Below are positions 7,895-17,085 of a DNA stretch of 64,000 bases, piece after piece (the stretch's first letter is position 1; each line of letters begins with the position of its first letter). The DNA is taken from assembly GCF_900128495.1 (NCBI RefSeq), contig NZ_LT635801.1:2287083-2351082 (forward strand). The letters run 5' to 3'. The translations under genes and the position numbers were made by a program. The notes below the pieces were generated by a model. It had not been told where the DNA came from, made no database searches, and saw nothing but the letters and a program-made list of their open reading frames with translations. Source of the stretch: Bacteroides ilei (lineage in GTDB: Bacteria; Bacteroidota; Bacteroidia; Bacteroidales; Bacteroidaceae).

Positions 7895-8893
7895 ATGATT
7901 TTTGCTAATATCGAATATCTGTTCTTACTGATTCTCCTTATACCGTACATCGTATGGTATATTATGAGACACCGTAAGACAGAACCAACCTTGCAGGTGT
8001 CAACTACCCGCATGTATATGAATGCGCCCAAAAGCTGGAAGGTGTATCTGCTGCATGCTCCCTTCCTATTGCGCATCCTTTCATTTGTTATGATTATTTT
8101 GGTACTGGCCCGTCCTCAGACAACTGATAACTGGCAGAATTCCGAAATAGAAGGAATTGATATCATGATGGCTGTAGATGTATCTACCAGTATGTTGGCT
8201 GAAGACCTGAAGCCGAATCGTCTGGAGGCAGCCAAGAAAGTTGCAGCTGAATTTATAAACGGCCGTCCGAACGACAACATTGGTCTAACGATTTTTGCCG
8301 GCGAGGCATTTACCCAATGTCCGCTGACTGTTGACCATGCGGTATTGCTTAATTTGTTCAACAGTGTCAAAGGAGATATAGCACAGCGTGGCCTCATTGA
8401 AGACGGTACAGCTGTCGGTATGGGTCTGGCCAATGCTATCAGCCGCTTGAAAGACAGTAAGGCAAAGTCGAAAGTGATTATTCTGCTGACAGACGGAAGC
8501 AATAACCGGGGAGACATTTCTCCACTTACTGCTGCTGAAATAGCCAAACAATTCGGTATACGTATCTATACGATCGGGGTAGGTACCAATGGTACGGCTC
8601 CATATCCGATGCAGACATACGCGGGCGTACAATATGTAAATGTCCCTGTCGAAATAGACGAACAGACCCTTACACAGATTGCCGGAGCTACAAACGGGAA
8701 TTATTTCCGTGCAACCAGCAATTCCAAACTAGAACAGGTCTACAAGGATATCGACAAGCTGGAAAAGACAAAATTAAATGTGAAGGAGTTCAGCAAACGT
8801 GAAGAAGCATTTGCCCTGTTTGGTATTATCGCTTTCCTGAGTATTTTGCTGGAACTCGTTTTACGGAACACCATATTAAAGAAAATACCTTAA
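7895..8893 (+). CDS. batA: BatA, VWA-domain membrane protein
   Basis: This 332-residue protein begins with two membrane segments (about 5-22 and 58-72), then a VWA domain with an intact metal-ion-dependent adhesion site (DVSTS at 95-99, later TDGSNNRGD), and ends in a third membrane segment (about 305-325). BatA and BatB are paired inner-membrane VWA proteins with the VWA domain in one compartment and partners BatC-E. In B. fragilis the locus supports aerotolerance; the molecular role is not settled. It is 19 nt after the preceding gene and 12 nt before batB. Confidence 0.95.
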   Translation: MIFANIEYLFLLILLIPYIVWYIMRHRKTEPTLQVSTTRMYMNAPKSWKVYLLHAPFLLRILSFVMIILVLARPQTTDNWQNSEIEGIDIMMAVDVSTSMLAEDLKPNRLEAAKKVAAEFINGRPNDNIGLTIFAGEAFTQCPLTVDHAVLLNLFNSVKGDIAQRGLIEDGTAVGMGLANAISRLKDSKAKSKVIILLTDGSNNRGDISPLTAAEIAKQFGIRIYTIGVGTNGTAPYPMQTYAGVQYVNVPVEIDEQTLTQIAGATNGNYFRATSNSKLEQVYKDIDKLEKTKLNVKEFSKREEAFALFGIIAFLSILLELVLRNTILKKIP

Positions 8894-8905
8894 AATAGAA
8901 AAGTT

Positions 8906-9931
8906 ATGTTTCGATTTGGAGAACCGATATATTTGTATCTATTGATTGTACTGCCGTTCATCATAGGGCTACACATTTATTCCAATTATCGCCGCAAGAA
9001 GAAATTGCGCCAATATGGTGACCCGGAACTAATGGCACACCTGATGCCCGATGTATCCAGTTATCGTCCGGGAATCAAGTTCTGGCTGGTATTCGCAGCA
9101 CTTGCCATGGCTATTTTCATGTTGGCGCGCCCACAGTTCGGTGCAAAGATGGAAACTGTAAAACGTCAGGGTATTGAAACGGTTGTAGCGCTGGATATTT
9201 CAAATTCGATGCTGGCCGAAGACGTGACACCAAGTCGTCTGGAAAAATCGAAGAAACTTATTTCACGCTTGGTTGAGACTTTCAATAATGATAAAGTAGC
9301 TATGATCGTATTTGCTGGAGAAGCATTCACACAGCTTCCCATTACCAGTGATTACATTTCGGCCAAGATGTTTCTGGAGAGTATCAGTCCGTCTTTGATA
9401 TCTACCCAAGGAACAGATATCCGGGGCGCGATTGATCTGGCAATGAAAAGTTTTACTCCCAATCCGGAAGTAGGTCGTGCCATTGTATTGATAACCGATG
9501 GGGAAAACCATGAAGGAGGTGCAGTCGAAGCCGCAGCGGAAGCCGCTAAAAAGGGTGTTAGGGTATTTGTACTGGGAGTGGGTTCACCTGATGGTTCACC
9601 TATACCTGTAGAAGGTTCGAATGAATTCCGACGGGATAAAGACGGCAATGTCATAGTAACCCGTCTGAACGAACAGATGTGCCAGGAAATAGCAAAAGCC
9701 GGTAACGGAATCTATGTCCGGGTAGACAATACCAACAGTGCTGAACGAGCTCTGAATGCGGAAATCAACAAACTGGCCAAGGCAGATGTAGAAAGTAAGA
9801 TTTATACGGAGTTCGATGAACAGTTCCAGGTCCTGGCCTGGTTGGCACTGATTCTGCTTTCGGTAGATCTGTTCCTGCTGGAACGCAAGAATCCGCTTTT
9901 CAAGAATGTGAAACTCTTTAAAAAAGACTGA
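8906..9931 (+). CDS. batB: BatB, VWA-domain membrane protein
   Basis: This 341-residue protein repeats the BatA plan: membrane segments at about 8-25 and 57-75, VWA metal site DISNS at 97-101 with ITDGENHEGG further on, and a C-terminal membrane helix (about 308-325). It differs from BatA throughout, so the pair is an old duplication. It lies 12 nt after batA and 2 nt before batC, which fits strict co-transcription and probably complex formation. Confidence 0.95.
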   Translation: MFRFGEPIYLYLLIVLPFIIGLHIYSNYRRKKKLRQYGDPELMAHLMPDVSSYRPGIKFWLVFAALAMAIFMLARPQFGAKMETVKRQGIETVVALDISNSMLAEDVTPSRLEKSKKLISRLVETFNNDKVAMIVFAGEAFTQLPITSDYISAKMFLESISPSLISTQGTDIRGAIDLAMKSFTPNPEVGRAIVLITDGENHEGGAVEAAAEAAKKGVRVFVLGVGSPDGSPIPVEGSNEFRRDKDGNVIVTRLNEQMCQEIAKAGNGIYVRVDNTNSAERALNAEINKLAKADVESKIYTEFDEQFQVLAWLALILLSVDLFLLERKNPLFKNVKLFKKD

Positions 9932-9933
9932 TT

Positions 9934-10641
9934 ATGTTACGAATTCGAAAAGGATATATAGTATTGGGGATGATGATGCTATGTGCCGTGACTGTTTACG
10001 GACAACAACAGGACCGTAAATATCTGCGTAGCGGAAACAAGTTTTATAGAGACAGTACTTTTGTGAAGGCGGAAGTGGATTATCAGAAGGCACTCGACCA
10101 GAACCCTAATTCGGCCGATGCCATGTATAATCTAGGTAATGCCATGCTTATGCAACAGAAGGCACAGGATGCCATGAAACAATATGCTGCCGCTGCCAGA
10201 GTAGAGAAGGACAAGAAAAAACTGGCTGAGATATACCATAATATGGGAGTGATACTGCAATCGTCAAAACAATATCCACAGTGTATAGAGGCTTACAAAA
10301 AGGCATTACGGAACAATCCGAAAGATGATGAGACACGTTATAATCTGGCGCTGGCACAAAAAATGCTGAAAGACCAGCAGCAACAGCAACAGAATCAGGA
10401 CAAACAGCAGAAACAGGATCAGAAACAGGATGACAAGCAGCAGAATAAAGACCAGCAGGACCAGAATAAGAAGGATCAGCAGAATCCTCAACAGAATCCT
10501 CAGCAAAAGAATCAGGATCAGATGTCGAAGGAGAATGCCGAGCAATTGTTGAAAGCTGCCATGCAAGATGAAAAGAATGTTCGGGACAAAGTTAAGAAAG
10601 CAGTCAAGATCCAAGGACGTAAGTTGGAAAAAGACTGGTAA
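9934..10641 (+). CDS. batC: BatC, TPR protein with Gln/Lys-rich tail
   Basis: This 235-residue exported protein has a signal peptide (about 1-23, ending VYGQQ), three TPR repeats (about 24-145) and a low-complexity tract of Gln, Lys, Asp and Asn at about 148-202 made of short units such as QQNPQQ and KQDQKQ. The C-terminal 30 residues are charged and helical. It is expected to act as a periplasmic scaffold for BatA/B. The start 2 nt after batB is well placed. The Gln-rich tract is the part most likely to vary between strains. Confidence 0.92.
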   Translation: MLRIRKGYIVLGMMMLCAVTVYGQQQDRKYLRSGNKFYRDSTFVKAEVDYQKALDQNPNSADAMYNLGNAMLMQQKAQDAMKQYAAAARVEKDKKKLAEIYHNMGVILQSSKQYPQCIEAYKKALRNNPKDDETRYNLALAQKMLKDQQQQQQNQDKQQKQDQKQDDKQQNKDQQDQNKKDQQNPQQNPQQKNQDQMSKENAEQLLKAAMQDEKNVRDKVKKAVKIQGRKLEKDW

Positions 10642-10660
10642 TATTTATTTAGCAATTAAA

Positions 10661-12502
10661 ATGGAAACTATAATGAGAAAATTTATTTTTTTCCTTTTAT
10701 TGACCGTATCTGCCATCAGAGTATATGCCGACGGAAAGGCTACATTTACCGCCGAAGCTCCCGATGTGGTTGTCAGTGGTGACCAGTTTCGTGTAGAATT
10801 TACGGTCAATACAACTGATGTATCTAATTTCCGTGCACCGTCAATTAAGGGATTCGATGTCTTGATGGGACCTGCCCGCTCACAACGAAGCAGTACGCAG
10901 ATTATTAACGGGAAAGTATCTTCAAGCAGTTCGATTACCTATACATTTACCCTGATGGCCGACAAGGCTGGAACTTATACGATTCCGGCTGCCAGTATTG
11001 ACGTAGACAATAAAAAGATATTCTCTAATTCTGTAACAATTAAAGTACTTCCTCCAGACCAGAATGGGGGTAATAACAGTAACAACGGTTCTTCATCCTC
11101 TTCACGTGCCCAAATTGCAGGAAGCAGAATAACAGACAAAGATTTGTTCATGACCGTGACTGCCAGTAAGACTACTGTCCATGAACAGGAAGCTATATTG
11201 CTGACATATAAGGTATATACACTGGTAAACTTGCGGCAGTTACCTTTCAAAATGCCTGATTTGAAAGGCTTTTTGACACAGGAAGTTGACCTTCCTCAGC
11301 AGAAGACATACACGATGGAACATTATAAAGGACGTAATTATAATACTATATTATGGAGTCAGTATCTGCTCTTTCCGCAAAAGACAGGCAAGCAGGAGAT
11401 ACCGTCCATTACATTCGATGCTATTGTAGCCCAGCAACAGGTTTCGGACGATCCTTTTGACGCATTCTTTAACGGGGGAGGATACATAGAGGTAAAGAAA
11501 CGGATAGTAACTCCGAAGGTTGTCATCAATGTGTTGCCTCTTCCGGCAAAGCCTGCCGGATTCTCAGGAGGTGTAGGGGAGTTTAACATTTCTTCTGCCA
11601 TCAATTCTACTGATGTGAAGACAAATGATGCCGTTACTATAAAGTTGACTATTTCCGGAGCAGGAAATATGAAATTGATCAAGACTCCAGAAGTGAAGTT
11701 TCCACAGGATTTCGAAATTTATGATCCTAAGGTAACCAATAATTTTAATATTTCTCAAGCCGGATTGACTGGAACACAGACTATCGAATATTTGGCAATA
11801 CCACGTCATGCCGGTAATTTTACCATTCCTCCGGTAGAATTTACCTATTTCGATTTGAAGACAAATGCATACAAGACACTGAAAACCCAAGCATATGACT
11901 TAAAGGTAGCTAAAGGTACTGGTAGTGGAAATGCCGATCAGATAATCGCCGACTTTACCAACAAGGAAAGTGTTAAGGTTTTAGGAAAAGACATACGTTT
12001 CATCAAATTAGGGGATACAGTATTGACACCTAAGGGTGATTATTTCTTCGGTACAGTTGCATATACTCTCTGGTACATTATTCCTCTGATACTTTTCATT
12101 GTTTTGGTATTGTATTTCCGTCGCCAGGCTGTTGAGAATGCCAATGTTGCAAAAGTCAAGACCAAAAAGGCCAATAAAGTAGCTGCCAAGCGTATGAAAC
12201 TTGCCGGTAAGCTACTTACCGAAAACAAGAAGAATGAATTCTATGATGAAGTATTGAAAGCTTTGTGGGGATATATCAGTGATAAACTGAATATTCCTGT
12301 GTCACAACTCTCAAAAGACAATATTGAAGCCGAACTGGTTAAATATGGAGTAGCCGATGAGCTGATTAAAGAATTCATCAGTGCCTTGAATGAATGTGAG
12401 TTTGCGCGTTATGCTCCAGGCAATGAAAGTGAAGCGATGGATAAAGTCTATTCAGCAGCTATCGATGTAATCAGCAAAATGGAAAACAGTATCAAACATT
12501 AA
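10661..12502 (+). CDS. batD: BatD (aerotolerance protein)
   Basis: This 613-residue BatD has a signal peptide (about 1-23, ending RVYADG), a long periplasmic region of beta-sandwich repeats, a single membrane helix at about 495-515 (WYIIPLILFIVLVLYF) and a helical C-terminal domain in the cytoplasm that resembles the C-terminal part of the 366-residue protein upstream of batA. ATG codons at 10661 and 10673 are both in frame and both give a signal peptide; the first is used. The gap after batC is 19 nt. BatD proteins are needed with the other Bat proteins in B. fragilis. Confidence 0.93.
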   Translation: METIMRKFIFFLLLTVSAIRVYADGKATFTAEAPDVVVSGDQFRVEFTVNTTDVSNFRAPSIKGFDVLMGPARSQRSSTQIINGKVSSSSSITYTFTLMADKAGTYTIPAASIDVDNKKIFSNSVTIKVLPPDQNGGNNSNNGSSSSSRAQIAGSRITDKDLFMTVTASKTTVHEQEAILLTYKVYTLVNLRQLPFKMPDLKGFLTQEVDLPQQKTYTMEHYKGRNYNTILWSQYLLFPQKTGKQEIPSITFDAIVAQQQVSDDPFDAFFNGGGYIEVKKRIVTPKVVINVLPLPAKPAGFSGGVGEFNISSAINSTDVKTNDAVTIKLTISGAGNMKLIKTPEVKFPQDFEIYDPKVTNNFNISQAGLTGTQTIEYLAIPRHAGNFTIPPVEFTYFDLKTNAYKTLKTQAYDLKVAKGTGSGNADQIIADFTNKESVKVLGKDIRFIKLGDTVLTPKGDYFFGTVAYTLWYIIPLILFIVLVLYFRRQAVENANVAKVKTKKANKVAAKRMKLAGKLLTENKKNEFYDEVLKALWGYISDKLNIPVSQLSKDNIEAELVKYGVADELIKEFISALNECEFARYAPGNESEAMDKVYSAAIDVISKMENSIKH

Positions 12503-12520
12503 AAGATAGGAGACAAATAT

Positions 12521-13270
12521 ATGAAGAAACTATCTATTATCCTGGTGTTTCTGATGGGAACGGTGCAGTTGGCCTCTGCCGTAACAAAGGCAGAAGCCGA
12601 TAAGGCATATCAGGAGAATAAGTTTACGGAAGCTATTCAGATGTACGAAGCAATTCTGAATTCGGAAGGTGAATCGGCCGATATCTATTATAATTTGGGA
12701 AACAGCTATTATAAAAATAAGGACATAGCTCGGGCTGTGTTGAATTATGAACGTGCCCTGTTATTGAATCCCGGTGATGCGGATATCCGCTTTAATCTTG
12801 AAATGGCCCAAAGCAAGACTGTAGATAATATTACGCCTGTAAGCGAAGTGTTTATTGTAACTTGGGTACATGCATTGATAAACTGTATGAGCGAAGGTGG
12901 ATGGGCAAGAACTGCTATAGCTTCGTTTATCCTGTTGTTGCTGGGATTGTCTTTGTATATCTTCGGCAACCGTCTGGTACTCAAGAAAGCCGGATTTATA
13001 GCTGCAGTAGTATTTCTTGTTGTGACCGTATGTTCCAACATATTTGCATCACAGCAGAAAAATGAATTGGTGAAGCGTAACGGGGCCATTATTATGGCGC
13101 CTACAATAACGGTTAAAAGTACTCCGAACGAAAGCGGAACCGATCTGTTTGTAGTGCATGAAGGTACCAAGGTATATATTGATGACAACTCAATGAAAGA
13201 ATGGAAGGAAGTCAGCCTTGAAGACGGTAAAAAAGGATGGCTCCCTGCTTCAGCCATTGAAGTTATCTGA
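12521..13270 (+). CDS. batE: BatE, TPR and SH3-like protein
   Basis: This 249-residue protein has a signal peptide (about 1-20), TPR repeats (about 22-105, YYNLGNSYYKNKDIARAV), two close membrane segments (about 125-165) and a C-terminal bacterial SH3-like domain (about 185-249, ending KKGWLPASAIEVI). SH3 domains of this kind often bind cell wall. It is the last gene of the bat operon and follows batD by 18 nt. Confidence 0.92.
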   Translation: MKKLSIILVFLMGTVQLASAVTKAEADKAYQENKFTEAIQMYEAILNSEGESADIYYNLGNSYYKNKDIARAVLNYERALLLNPGDADIRFNLEMAQSKTVDNITPVSEVFIVTWVHALINCMSEGGWARTAIASFILLLLGLSLYIFGNRLVLKKAGFIAAVVFLVVTVCSNIFASQQKNELVKRNGAIIMAPTITVKSTPNESGTDLFVVHEGTKVYIDDNSMKEWKEVSLEDGKKGWLPASAIEVI

Positions 13271-13296
13271 TTGACCGTAAAATTAGATGAAAATAT

Positions 13297-14004
13297 ATGG
13301 ATATACAGCAGCTTATAGAGGCAGATAAGGAATTGTTGCTATTTTTGAATGGCAGCACTTCTCTGTTCTGGGATGGTTTCATGTGGACTGTAACCGATAC
13401 CAAGACGTGGATACCGGCTGCTCTTATGCTGCTGTATGTCATTTTCAAAAATAACAAGATTTCTAAGGGATTACTTATCCTGGTTATGATAGCACTGGTC
13501 ATTACATGTGCCGACCGGTTTGCTTCAGGGTTTTGTAAACCTTTGTTTGCACGCTTTCGTCCGGCACAGGATCCTGAAATCATGTATCTGGTAAATATTG
13601 TGAACGGATATAGGGGAGGGGCATACGGATTTATTTCCAGCCATGCAGCCAATACCTTTGGAGTAGCGATGTTCGTATCTCTGCTTATGAGAGACAAGTG
13701 GTTGACAGTCATGATGTTTATATGGGCGATAATCCCGTCTTATTCAAGAATCTATCTTGGAGTACATTATCCGGGAGACATTTTATGCGGTGCTATGGCA
13801 GGTTGTATAATTGCATGTCTTATATATGCATTCTATTATCGTATTCAGAAAAAGGTTTTTGAACAGGGAGAATTCATTTCCACACAATATACTTCAAGTG
13901 GTTTCGAAACCAAAGATATCAGATTGCTGCATACCATTCTATTATGCACTTACATATATGCCATTATCGCAGCAATGATTTTTTCAAAATTACTTTATCT
14001 TTAA
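13297..14004 (+). CDS. PAP2-family membrane phosphatase
   Basis: This 235-residue membrane protein has five or six hydrophobic segments and the three PAP2 motifs: KPLFARFRP, SSHAAN (the PSGH-type motif with Ser for Pro) and SRIYLGVHYPGD with the catalytic histidine. Such enzymes remove phosphate from undecaprenyl diphosphate, phosphatidic acid or lipid A on the periplasmic side. Sequence alone does not decide the substrate; a lipid A phosphatase of the LpxF type is possible. It starts 26 nt after batE and may be co-transcribed. Confidence 0.9.
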   Translation: MDIQQLIEADKELLLFLNGSTSLFWDGFMWTVTDTKTWIPAALMLLYVIFKNNKISKGLLILVMIALVITCADRFASGFCKPLFARFRPAQDPEIMYLVNIVNGYRGGAYGFISSHAANTFGVAMFVSLLMRDKWLTVMMFIWAIIPSYSRIYLGVHYPGDILCGAMAGCIIACLIYAFYYRIQKKVFEQGEFISTQYTSSGFETKDIRLLHTILLCTYIYAIIAAMIFSKLLYL

Positions 14005-14120
14005 TTGATTCTTCTCTTTCGAAAAAAGATTGTATTCCGTTTGCTTTTTCATTTTCTTTTATTACATTTATATCGTGATTATAACAACAAACTGTCTAAC
14101 TCTTAAAACTATTGATTACT

Positions 14121-14375
14121 ATGAACAGAACAATAACTTTCAATGAACTTAGAAAAATCAAAGATTCATTACCTACCGGAAGCATGCATCGCATTGCCGA
14201 CGAATTGAATATCAGCGTAGATACAGTCCGGAATTTCTTTGGAGGGCATAATTTTAAAGAAGGCAAAAGCGTAGGTATTCATCTTGAGCCGGGGCCTGAC
14301 GGTGGATTGGTAATGCTGGACGATACAACAGTACTTGATAGAGCGCTTGCCATTCTTAAAGAAGAATCAGAATAA
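14121..14375 (+). CDS. Small helix-turn-helix DNA-binding protein
   Basis: This 84-residue protein has a helix-turn-helix-like segment (SMHRIADELNISVDTVRNFFGG, about 16-37), followed by a short acidic C-terminal part. Nothing else in it can be recognised with confidence. ATG at 14121 is preferred to TTG at 14112. It is flanked by a 116-bp leader and by a strong terminator, so it is a single-gene unit. Confidence 0.8.
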   Translation: MNRTITFNELRKIKDSLPTGSMHRIADELNISVDTVRNFFGGHNFKEGKSVGIHLEPGPDGGLVMLDDTTVLDRALAILKEESE

Positions 14376-14386
14376 GAAAACGGAGG

Positions 14387-14423
14387 GTCCTGATAGACAA
14401 ATTTTTGTCATCAGGACTTTTTT
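14387..14423 (+). terminator. Rho-independent terminator after the HTH gene
   Basis: GTCCTGAT (14387-14394) pairs with ATCAGGAC (14410-14417), with a second stem GACAAA/TTTGTC stacked inside, followed by six T. Confidence 0.9.
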
Positions 14424-14459
14424 GATTAGGTCCTACATTAAAAATTAAATTGTTGAATT

Positions 14460-15590
14460 ATGGAAGACAAATTAGTAACATTAGCTATTCTGACTTACTC
14501 TAAGGCACAGATTCTGAAGACTGTATTGGAGAATGAAGGTATCGAGGCTTATATCCATAATATAAATCTGATCCAACCTGTCATTTCTTCGGGAGTAAGA
14601 GTCCGTATCAAGGAAAGTGATCTGCCACATGCCCTGAACATCATTGAAAGTTCTTCCTGGCTTTCTTCTGAAGTTCTGGAGGGAGGAAATAGGGAGAAGA
14701 AGGAACAGGCACCTGTTGTCCTGGTTCCGATAGATTTCTCACCATATTCACTGAAAGCTTGTGATATGGGATTTGAAATAGCATCGCATCTCAATGCTAC
14801 CGTTACCTTGCTGCATGTTTATTTCAGTCCGATATTTATACCCGAACTACACTATGATACAGATAGTTATCAGATTCCACCTGTTGAAAATGTAACTTCT
14901 ATAAAAAATACATTGGAAAAGGTTCATAATCAGTTCAACGAGTTGACTAAAACAATAGATGAAAAAATCCAGATAGGAATTTATCCAAGTATCAAATATA
15001 ATTGTATTTTACGTGAAGGAGTTCCAGAAGAAGAAATTTTACAACAAGCCAAGTCCATCAAGCCATTGATTATAGTTATGGGGACCCGTGGCGAAAATCA
15101 AGAAAATCTTGAACTGATAGGTAGTGTTACGGCAGAAGTGATAGAACGAAGTCCATGTTTTGTATATGCAATTCCAGAAAATGCACAATTTAAGAAATTT
15201 GAGAATATACATAAGGTTGCATTATTCACCAGTTTTGATCAGCGTGATCTGATTGCATTCGATTCATTGATAACAACATTCCAACATCATAATTTTGAAA
15301 TTTCATTTATTCATATCAATTCGCATGAAGAAAAAAGGCAATGGAACGAAATAAAGCTGGTAGGAATCAAGGAATATTTCAAAAAACAATATCCACAACT
15401 AGAATTCAATTATTCAATAATTGATGAGGAAAATTTACTGGATAATCTGGATAAATTCATGAAAGAAAATTCAATAGATGTTATGTGCACAACCAACTAT
15501 AGGAGAAATGTATTTGCACGGTTATTTAATCCTAGTATGGCAAAAAAAATGTTATTCCATACCAATACACCGTTATTGATCATTAAATAG
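14460..15590 (+). CDS. DUF2007 protein fused to two universal stress protein domains
   Basis: This 376-residue cytoplasmic protein has three parts. Residues about 5-68 are a DUF2007-type domain (AQILKTVLENEGIEAYI, then RVRIKESDLPHAL). Residues about 82-240 form a universal stress protein domain with VPIDFS at the start and GTRGENQENLELIGSVTAEVI near the end, a slightly altered nucleotide-binding loop. Residues about 250-376 form a second, degenerate USP domain. Tandem USPs occur widely; DUF2007 in front suggests a sensing role, which is inference. A terminator on either side makes it monocistronic. Confidence 0.88.
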   Translation: MEDKLVTLAILTYSKAQILKTVLENEGIEAYIHNINLIQPVISSGVRVRIKESDLPHALNIIESSSWLSSEVLEGGNREKKEQAPVVLVPIDFSPYSLKACDMGFEIASHLNATVTLLHVYFSPIFIPELHYDTDSYQIPPVENVTSIKNTLEKVHNQFNELTKTIDEKIQIGIYPSIKYNCILREGVPEEEILQQAKSIKPLIIVMGTRGENQENLELIGSVTAEVIERSPCFVYAIPENAQFKKFENIHKVALFTSFDQRDLIAFDSLITTFQHHNFEISFIHINSHEEKRQWNEIKLVGIKEYFKKQYPQLEFNYSIIDEENLLDNLDKFMKENSIDVMCTTNYRRNVFARLFNPSMAKKMLFHTNTPLLIIK

Positions 15591-15599
15591 GAAATTAGG

Positions 15600-15640
15600 G
15601 GTGGCAATTTGTTTAAGGATATTGCCACCTTTATTATTTT
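15600..15640 (+). terminator. Terminator after the USP gene
   Basis: GGTGGCAAT (15600-15608) pairs with ATTGCCACC (15621-15629), followed by the T-rich stretch TTTATTATTTTT. Confidence 0.88.
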
Positions 15641-15760
15641 TGATTTTATAATTAAACATAATGCTGATTATATAAATATTTCTTATGAAATTTACAAAAG
15701 GTTTGGAATCCTTTCTTTATATAATAAATAAAAAAATGACACAAATGCTCTAAAAAAGAA

Positions 15761-15786
15761 AAGCCCGAAATTTCTTCGGGCTTTTT
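15761..15786 (-). terminator. Terminator of the gyrA/TPR unit
   Basis: AAGCCCGAA (15761-15769) pairs with TTCGGGCTT (15775-15783). T-runs lie on both sides, so it can stop the leftward TPR gene and also any rightward read-through. Confidence 0.88.
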
Positions 15787-15804
15787 CCGCTATAAATAAA
15801 AATA

Positions 15805-17025
15805 TCAATTATTTGATAATTCTTTTTCCAAAGCATCGTATTCAGCTTTGTTAAGTTTCCAATAAATATTCAGCAGATACTGACCCCACAATTGTCTGTT
15901 ATCTGGTTTCAGTTCCTTTGCTTTTTCATAATTCGGAGCGGCTTTTTCATATAGTTCCTTAATCTTAGCTTCGTTTGCTGCATATTTAGGATCATCCATT
16001 GACAAGTTTCCATTTTCTTCTACCAGAACCTGGGCCGGGAAGAAATAACAATCACCGATCTTTGAATAGGCTTCAGCTACAAATTCACCGTTCTTGGCAA
16101 TAATAGAGTTCAAAGTGGCAATTGCACCATCATAATCTTTCTTTTCATATTGAAGAACTCCTTTTACATACAAGAAATACGGAGTTTCGTTCTTTGCCAA
16201 TACTTGGTCTATTTCTGTCAAACCTTCATCAATCTTACCTTTCTGGATATAATAATCCATCAAGTTACCGATAAAATATGGCTGAGTCGGGAATTTCTCT
16301 GTACCTTCTTTAATTGTAGCCAACCATTGTACTGAATCGGTTTGTTCACCTTTACCATAGGCTTCAGCCAGACACATCAATGCTCTGTAACCTTCTTCTT
16401 TATGTTCCTTACCGATATTACCATATTTGATAACGGCAGCTTTGTCTTGTAAAGAATTGGCAGCCAAAGCAGCATAGCAGGCAATCAGCGGAGTCAATGT
16501 ATCGTTCTTGACAGCATCAATATCTGCAAACATCGGATTTCCTGCAGCATCTACATATAAGCCAAAGAATTTCAAAGCTTTCTGATAATCTCCAGCATTG
16601 TATGCATCAGAACCTCCGTTTGTCAAGTTCGGACGGACAGCAGCCAATGTCTTAGCCAATTTATTTCTCAACTTTGCCTTTTTCTGTTCTCCACTCTTTA
16701 CCTTATTCTGTTCAGCTTCATCACATTTATAGTAATAGTCGAACATTTTAGCCAGGCTATTATACAATTTGGCGGTATCAGCCTTAGCACCCGGCAAGAA
16801 CAATTTCATGTTCTCGTCATCATAGATTGATTTTTGAAGATCACCGGCCAATTTCCAAGTTTCCGGATCGGCGGAAGTTGTCGGATCAGACAATGCCGGC
16901 TCCAGAATCTGAGCTGCCTTAACAGGATCACTCTTCGCTGATTTAGCTTCTTTTACTACACTTTCCTGTGCGAACATTCCACATGCAGTAAAGAATAAAG
17001 CTGTTGTCAATAATACTTTTTTCAT
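15805..17025 (-). CDS. Exported TPR-repeat protein
   Basis: This 406-residue protein starts with a signal peptide (about 1-20, ending GMFAQ) and consists almost entirely of TPR-like helix pairs (for example ALKFFGLYVDAAGNP, VLQYEKKDYDGAIATLNSII and KAAPNYEKAKELKPDNRQL). It is a periplasmic or outer-membrane-associated scaffold typical of Bacteroidetes; no enzymatic motif is visible. The Cys at position 15 (FTACGMFAQ) could be read as a lipobox but fits poorly. It begins 60 nt after gyrA with no terminator in between and is probably transcribed with it. Confidence 0.88.
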   Translation of the reverse strand: MKKVLLTTALFFTACGMFAQESVVKEAKSAKSDPVKAAQILEPALSDPTTSADPETWKLAGDLQKSIYDDENMKLFLPGAKADTAKLYNSLAKMFDYYYKCDEAEQNKVKSGEQKKAKLRNKLAKTLAAVRPNLTNGGSDAYNAGDYQKALKFFGLYVDAAGNPMFADIDAVKNDTLTPLIACYAALAANSLQDKAAVIKYGNIGKEHKEEGYRALMCLAEAYGKGEQTDSVQWLATIKEGTEKFPTQPYFIGNLMDYYIQKGKIDEGLTEIDQVLAKNETPYFLYVKGVLQYEKKDYDGAIATLNSIIAKNGEFVAEAYSKIGDCYFFPAQVLVEENGNLSMDDPKYAANEAKIKELYEKAAPNYEKAKELKPDNRQLWGQYLLNIYWKLNKAEYDALEKELSNN

Positions 17026-17085
17026 AACTGTTTAATTTTAATGAGACAAATATTCATTTAAATGTTTATAATAAATTCTGTTTGT

